From UBA8389 sp964472175 (GTDB taxonomy: Bacteria > Bacteroidota > Bacteroidia > Bacteroidales > UBA1402), in the NCBI GenBank assembly GCA_964472175.1, contig CAYYJF010000063.1, positions 1-9,724 on the forward strand: a stretch of DNA of 9,724 nucleotides. The letters run 5' to 3'. The notes under the pieces are model-generated. The model saw only the letters and a list, made by a program, of their open reading frames with translations. It was not told where the DNA came from and did not search any database. A program made the position numbers and the translations under genes. Positions 7,201-9,724 of this stretch are shown one piece after another (positions within the stretch are counted from its first letter, which is position 1; the number at the start of each line of letters is the position of its first letter).

Positions 7201-7231
7201 CAAAATTGCACGTTTAACATTTTTTGTGCAA
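7201..7231 (-). promoter_or_regulatory. Candidate oadGAB promoter within a TTGCAC/GTGCAA inverted repeat
   Basis: On the minus strand TTG (7231-7229) is followed after 20 bp by CAATTTTG (7208-7201), 7 of 8 against TAnnTTTG. The inverted repeat TTGCAC (7206-7211) and GTGCAA (7226-7231) has arms centred 20 bp apart, two helical turns, and brackets both promoter elements. It could be a dimer-type operator. The leader before oadG would be about 95 bases. Other TTTTG boxes occur nearby, so the promoter choice is tentative. Confidence 0.35.
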
Positions 7232-7278
7232 TAAAAAAATGGGCCCTAAAAGTTTAATAAAAACTTTGTAAGGCCCAT
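7231..7278 (-). terminator. Bipartite intrinsic terminator after the CE1 esterase gene
   Basis: On the minus strand an outer 7-bp stem (ATGGGCC at 7278-7272 with GGCCCAT at 7245-7239) encloses a second 7-bp stem (AAAGTTT at 7267-7261 with AAACTTT at 7255-7249) around a 5-base loop. Small internal mismatches separate the stems. Seven T follow at 7238-7232. It lies about 50 bp after the esterase stop and directly before the candidate oadGAB promoter, so it insulates the operon. Confidence 0.85.
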
Positions 7279-7328
7279 GATGTCAAAAACAAATGAAAAT
7301 TGTAATTCAGTTACGATTTGATTTCTTC

Positions 7329-8504
7329 TTATTTTTTGAACAAGAGTGGTGCAAATTCATTCAGGGCACGTCTCCAGGTCAACCATTCATGGGCTGTTCC
7401 CTGAGATTCGTGGAATACCACTTTGATGCCATGTTTTTTCAATTCTTCCACTGTAGCTTTGGGTGAATTTTCTTCTGTTCCTGTGCTGATGAACAACAAA
7501 TTCATTTTTTCGTTGAAGGCTTTGGCGTCTTTAAACACACCATTGAAAGCCGTTTCTACGTATGAACCAGCAGCATTTTGATTGCCTCTTGGGGTGAAGA
7601 AACCGCTGAAAGTGCCCATCCAGGCAAATTTGTCCATATTGGCAAAAACGGTCGTTGTGGTTTGGCCGCCTCCTCTGGACAAACCAGCCATGGCGCGGTT
7701 TTGGCGATCGGTCAGGGTTCTGAAATTCTGATCAATAAAAGGAATCAGGTCTTTCACAAAGACCTGGGTAATGTCATTGGTTTTTCCGCTTCTTACGTTT
7801 GCATTGGTCTTGAAATCTCCGCAATCCATGACAACAATCATGGGAACAGCTTTCTTATTGGCAATCAACAAATCCATGATATTGGCCATATGACCTTGAT
7901 TGGACCAGCCATTTTCATCTTCGCCCCATCCATGCATCAAATACAATACTGGGAATTTTTTACCTACATTCTTTTCGTATTCAGCAGGAACATAAACATT
8001 GATGTGTCTTTCCAGTCCATTCAATTCTGAATAATAAAACATGCTGCGTACATGACCGTGGGCAACACTTTTGTTGTAACGGTAATAGTCACCTTCGGGA
8101 CCTTCAGGAATTTCGATGCCTGAAGATTTCCAGTTGCTGCCAAAAAACGCATCTGTATTTCTGTCCATCACGGGTACGCCATCTATCAATACGGCATAAT
8201 AATGGAATCCAACCACTTGCGGATCGGAGGTACAGGTCCAGGCACCTTGTGCGTCTTTGACCATATCGTATTTTTTGTTGGCCAAATCTATCTGAACTTT
8301 TTGAGCTGTCGGGGCATTGACTTTAAAGATTGCTTGCCTGGTTGTGGCATTCACAGCCGGATAAATAGCGTTGAAAATGTTGGTTTCATTCGGTTTGAAG
8401 CCTTCGGGCAAACTGGCTCCCTGCTGGTTTTGGATACCTGCAAATTGTGCATTTGCAAAGGTGGCAACCAATAAAGCGGCCACGATAAAAAGCGATTTCT
8501 TCAT
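7329..8504 (-). CDS. Secreted CE1-type carbohydrate esterase with N-terminal Ig-like (CBM48-like) domain
   Basis: A 391-residue exported esterase of the kind that releases acetyl or feruloyl groups from xylan. The signal peptide is ~1-19 with cleavage after ANA. An N-terminal beta-sandwich (~35-145) includes a RQAIFKVNAPTAQKVQI start and GFHYYAVLIDGV, the pattern of CBM48/glycogen-branching E-set domains found before CE1 esterases in Bacteroidota. The esterase D-like fold runs from ~152 to 390: RHINVYVP, the oxyanion segment MHGWGEDENGW (190-200), DLIPFIDQNFRT (252-263), nucleophile S276 in GLSRGGG and catalytic H372 in GTAHEWLTWR. The acidic triad residue is not the expected Asp: the usual position reads STGTEEN (340-346), so E344 or E345 may serve. 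The gene has its own terminator and is divergent from the PAP2 gene. Feruloyl versus acetyl specificity cannot be read from the sequence. Confidence 0.9.
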   Translation of the reverse strand: MKKSLFIVAALLVATFANAQFAGIQNQQGASLPEGFKPNETNIFNAIYPAVNATTRQAIFKVNAPTAQKVQIDLANKKYDMVKDAQGAWTCTSDPQVVGFHYYAVLIDGVPVMDRNTDAFFGSNWKSSGIEIPEGPEGDYYRYNKSVAHGHVRSMFYYSELNGLERHINVYVPAEYEKNVGKKFPVLYLMHGWGEDENGWSNQGHMANIMDLLIANKKAVPMIVVMDCGDFKTNANVRSGKTNDITQVFVKDLIPFIDQNFRTLTDRQNRAMAGLSRGGGQTTTTVFANMDKFAWMGTFSGFFTPRGNQNAAGSYVETAFNGVFKDAKAFNEKMNLLFISTGTEENSPKATVEELKKHGIKVVFHESQGTAHEWLTWRRALNEFAPLLFKK

Positions 8505-8583
8505 TATGGTATTTGTTTAAGAGTTATTCAGACCCCAATATTAGTCAAAAATGAAGAACGATGTTTAAATCTTATCCGTTTTT

Positions 8584-8613
8584 TTTGTTCAAAGGAAAAA
8601 TAATCTAATTTTG
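8584..8613 (+). promoter_or_regulatory. Candidate promoter for the PAP2-dgkA unit
   Basis: TTTG at 8584-8587 and TAATTTTG at 8606-8613, a perfect TAnnTTTG -7 element, are separated by 18 bp. Transcription would begin near 8620, giving a very short leader before the ATG at 8625 or ~14 bases before the ATG at 8634. This is the best promoter match in the window. The divergent esterase promoter must lie in the same 120-bp gap, but I see no convincing match for it. Confidence 0.6.
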
Positions 8614-8624
8614 CTCTTACATCC

Positions 8625-9284
8625 ATGATCGACATGACATCCCCCACTCCCAAATTGAACCGGCTCCATTTTGTGCTTTTCCTTGCATTGTTGTGTATCA
8701 ATATAACCATGGCCTATGCTCAAAACAAAGACATAAAAATACTTCGTGAAATCCATAACAATCATCCGCAATCGATGGATCCGGTGTTGAAATGCGTCAC
8801 CAATACCTATCCTGTGATTGTAGTGGGCACTCCGCTGGCCATGGGTATAACGGCATACCTCACCCATGACAAGGAATTGGGCGCTGATGCGCTGGAAATT
8901 GGGGCATCTGCTTTGGCCAATGCTGGTGCTGTTTTGATGGTAAAATATGCGGTGAACAGAGACAGGCCTTTTACCACCTATCCGGACATCATACCCAAAG
9001 TTTCTGAGAGTGGTCCTTCTTTTCCTTCGTACCACACCTCCGCTTCCTTCAATACCGCAACAGCCTTGAGTTTAAAATACCCCAAATGGTATGTCATCGT
9101 GCCAAGCTATGTTTGGGCGGGGACAGTCGGGTATTCAAGAATGCATCTGGGCGTGCATTATCCATCGGATGTTGCCATGGGCGCCCTGATGGGCATTGGA
9201 TCAGCCTGGGTCACGCATCGATTAAACAAATGGTACCAAACTAAAATAAATGAAAAGAACCATGGGAAAACAACCCTTCATTGA
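8625..9284 (+). CDS. PAP2-family lipid phosphatase, exported
   Basis: This 219-residue membrane-associated acid phosphatase probably dephosphorylates a lipid phosphate such as undecaprenyl pyrophosphate or phosphatidate on the periplasmic side. A signal peptide or signal anchor spans ~11-32 with cleavage likely after AYA. All three PAP2 motifs are present: K107-x6-R114-P115 (KYAVNRDRP), a PSGH-like motif as PSYH (134-137), and S171-R-x5-H178-x3-D182 (SRMHLGVHYPSD). H137 and H178 are the expected catalytic histidines. The Gly-to-Tyr change in PSGH is unusual to my knowledge but leaves the key Ser and His in place. An in-frame ATG at 8634 gives a three-residue shorter protein and a more normal leader, so the start is uncertain. 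The 3' end overlaps the next gene by 35 bp, showing tight coupling with a lipid kinase. Confidence 0.9.
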   Translation: MIDMTSPTPKLNRLHFVLFLALLCINITMAYAQNKDIKILREIHNNHPQSMDPVLKCVTNTYPVIVVGTPLAMGITAYLTHDKELGADALEIGASALANAGAVLMVKYAVNRDRPFTTYPDIIPKVSESGPSFPSYHTSASFNTATALSLKYPKWYVIVPSYVWAGTVGYSRMHLGVHYPSDVAMGALMGIGSAWVTHRLNKWYQTKINEKNHGKTTLH

Positions 9285-9633
9285 CTTGCAAAAATTGTTT
9301 AAAAGCTTCGGTTATGCCATGGATGGCATCAAAGAACTGCTTGTAACACAACAAAATGCAAGAATACATGTATGCATTGCCATTCTGGTCATTGTGTTTG
9401 GTTTCATTTTTGAGTTGAGCTCAACGGAATGGTGCGTTATCATGGTTTGCATTGGTTTGGTGTTAAGTTCCGAAGCCTTCAATACGGTTGTTGAATATTT
9501 GGTCGATCATCTATTTCCTGAGCAGAACCCTTTGGCAAAATCGATCAAAGACATTGCTGCCGGTGCTGTTTTATTATTGGCTCTATTTTCAGTGATTTGC
9601 GGCTTGATTATTTTTCTTCCTAAACTTTTTTAA
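9250..9633 (+). CDS. dgkA: DgkA-family membrane lipid kinase (diacylglycerol or undecaprenol kinase)
   Basis: A 127-residue integral inner-membrane kinase that phosphorylates diacylglycerol or undecaprenol with ATP. The N-terminal amphipathic part (LFKSFGYAMDGIKELLVTQQNARIH) leads into three hydrophobic helices at ~40-56, ~60-74 and ~103-123. The signature E75-A-F-N78-T-V-V-E82 matches the catalytic/Mg-binding ExxNTxxE motif, followed by A96-K-S-I-K100-D101-x-A-A-G (conserved KDxAAG). Length is near the family's ~120-130. Sequence style, including FxxAxxGIxxxxxxxxNxRIH, is closer to the Gram-positive undecaprenol-kinase branch than to E. coli DgkA, so undecaprenol is a plausible substrate. 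The ATG at 9250 overlaps the PAP2 gene by 35 bp; a second ATG at 9262 would shorten the protein by four residues. Coupled with the PAP2 phosphatase it suggests a phosphorylation/dephosphorylation pair on the same lipid, though the active sites likely face opposite sides of the membrane. Confidence 0.92.
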   Translation: MKRTMGKQPFIDLQKLFKSFGYAMDGIKELLVTQQNARIHVCIAILVIVFGFIFELSSTEWCVIMVCIGLVLSSEAFNTVVEYLVDHLFPEQNPLAKSIKDIAAGAVLLLALFSVICGLIIFLPKLF

Positions 9634-9640
9634 ATCAGAT

Positions 9641-9724
9641 ATGATGAAAAAAATGGCCTTGTGCTTGTGCCTGACTTTTTTGATTTTTGGATGGACTTTA
9701 CATGCCGTAACCATTCAGGGACAA
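9641..9724 (+). CDS. Exported protein, 5' part only (runs off window)
   Basis: The frame opens with ATG ATG seven bases after the dgkA stop and stays open for 28 codons to the window end. Residues 1-22 form a signal peptide (MMKKMALCLCLTFLIFGWTL then HA), with cleavage likely after LHA. The mature part begins VTIQGQ, which resembles the first strand of the carboxypeptidase-regulatory-like domain at the start of many TonB-dependent receptors and other Bacteroidota surface proteins. That identity is a guess from six residues. It probably belongs to the PAP2-dgkA transcript. Confidence 0.7.
   Translation, partial: MMKKMALCLCLTFLIFGWTLHAVTIQGQ

Noticed and set aside
7098..7328. A small gene or riboswitch in the gap between oadG and the esterase
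   Set aside because: No open frame with coding character is evident. The gap holds the esterase terminator, a candidate promoter and AT-rich leader, and the small hairpin near 7125-7139 is too weak to call a riboswitch.

Overview
The window looks like a chromosomal segment from a fermentative, glycan-degrading member of the Bacteroidota, most likely Bacteroidales. This rests on three things: secreted carbohydrate-active enzymes typical of that group, a Na+-pumping decarboxylase operon, and candidate promoters that fit the Bacteroidota pattern (TTTG, about 18-20 bp, then TAnnTTTG) with no obvious Shine-Dalgarno sequences. I see no tRNA, rRNA, CRISPR array or transposase.

Layout, left to right. 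(1) 1-1266, plus strand: the 3' part of a GH51 alpha-L-arabinofuranosidase with both catalytic glutamates. (2) 1274-2593, minus strand, converging on it with a 7-bp gap: an AT-richer AAA-type ATPase with a C-terminal DUF234 nuclease-like domain. A 23-bp near-perfect palindrome sits just upstream of its start, over the predicted transcription start. (3) 2804-3709, minus: a secreted alpha/beta hydrolase followed by a strong intrinsic terminator. (4) 3778-7097, minus: a compact operon in the order gamma, alpha, beta for a membrane Na+-translocating biotin-dependent decarboxylase (oxaloacetate decarboxylase type). (5) 7329-8504, minus: a secreted two-domain CE1-type carbohydrate esterase ending in an intrinsic terminator. 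(6) 8625-9724, plus, divergent from it: a PAP2 lipid phosphatase, an overlapping DgkA-family membrane lipid kinase, and the first 28 codons of an exported protein.

How the genes fit together. The arabinofuranosidase and CE1 esterase (perhaps also the alpha/beta hydrolase) would remove arabinose and acyl side groups from plant cell-wall polysaccharide. Fermentation of the sugars would supply oxaloacetate, whose decarboxylation to pyruvate by OadGAB can export Na+. The PAP2/DgkA pair would cycle a membrane lipid such as undecaprenol or diacylglycerol between phosphorylated and free forms. The ATPase does not fit this theme and looks like an accessory insertion.

Most of the window is ordinary metabolism. 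The points most worth a second look are the decarboxylase alpha subunit, whose metal site differs from textbook OadA and whose biotin domain resembles AccB, and the palindrome in front of the ATPase.
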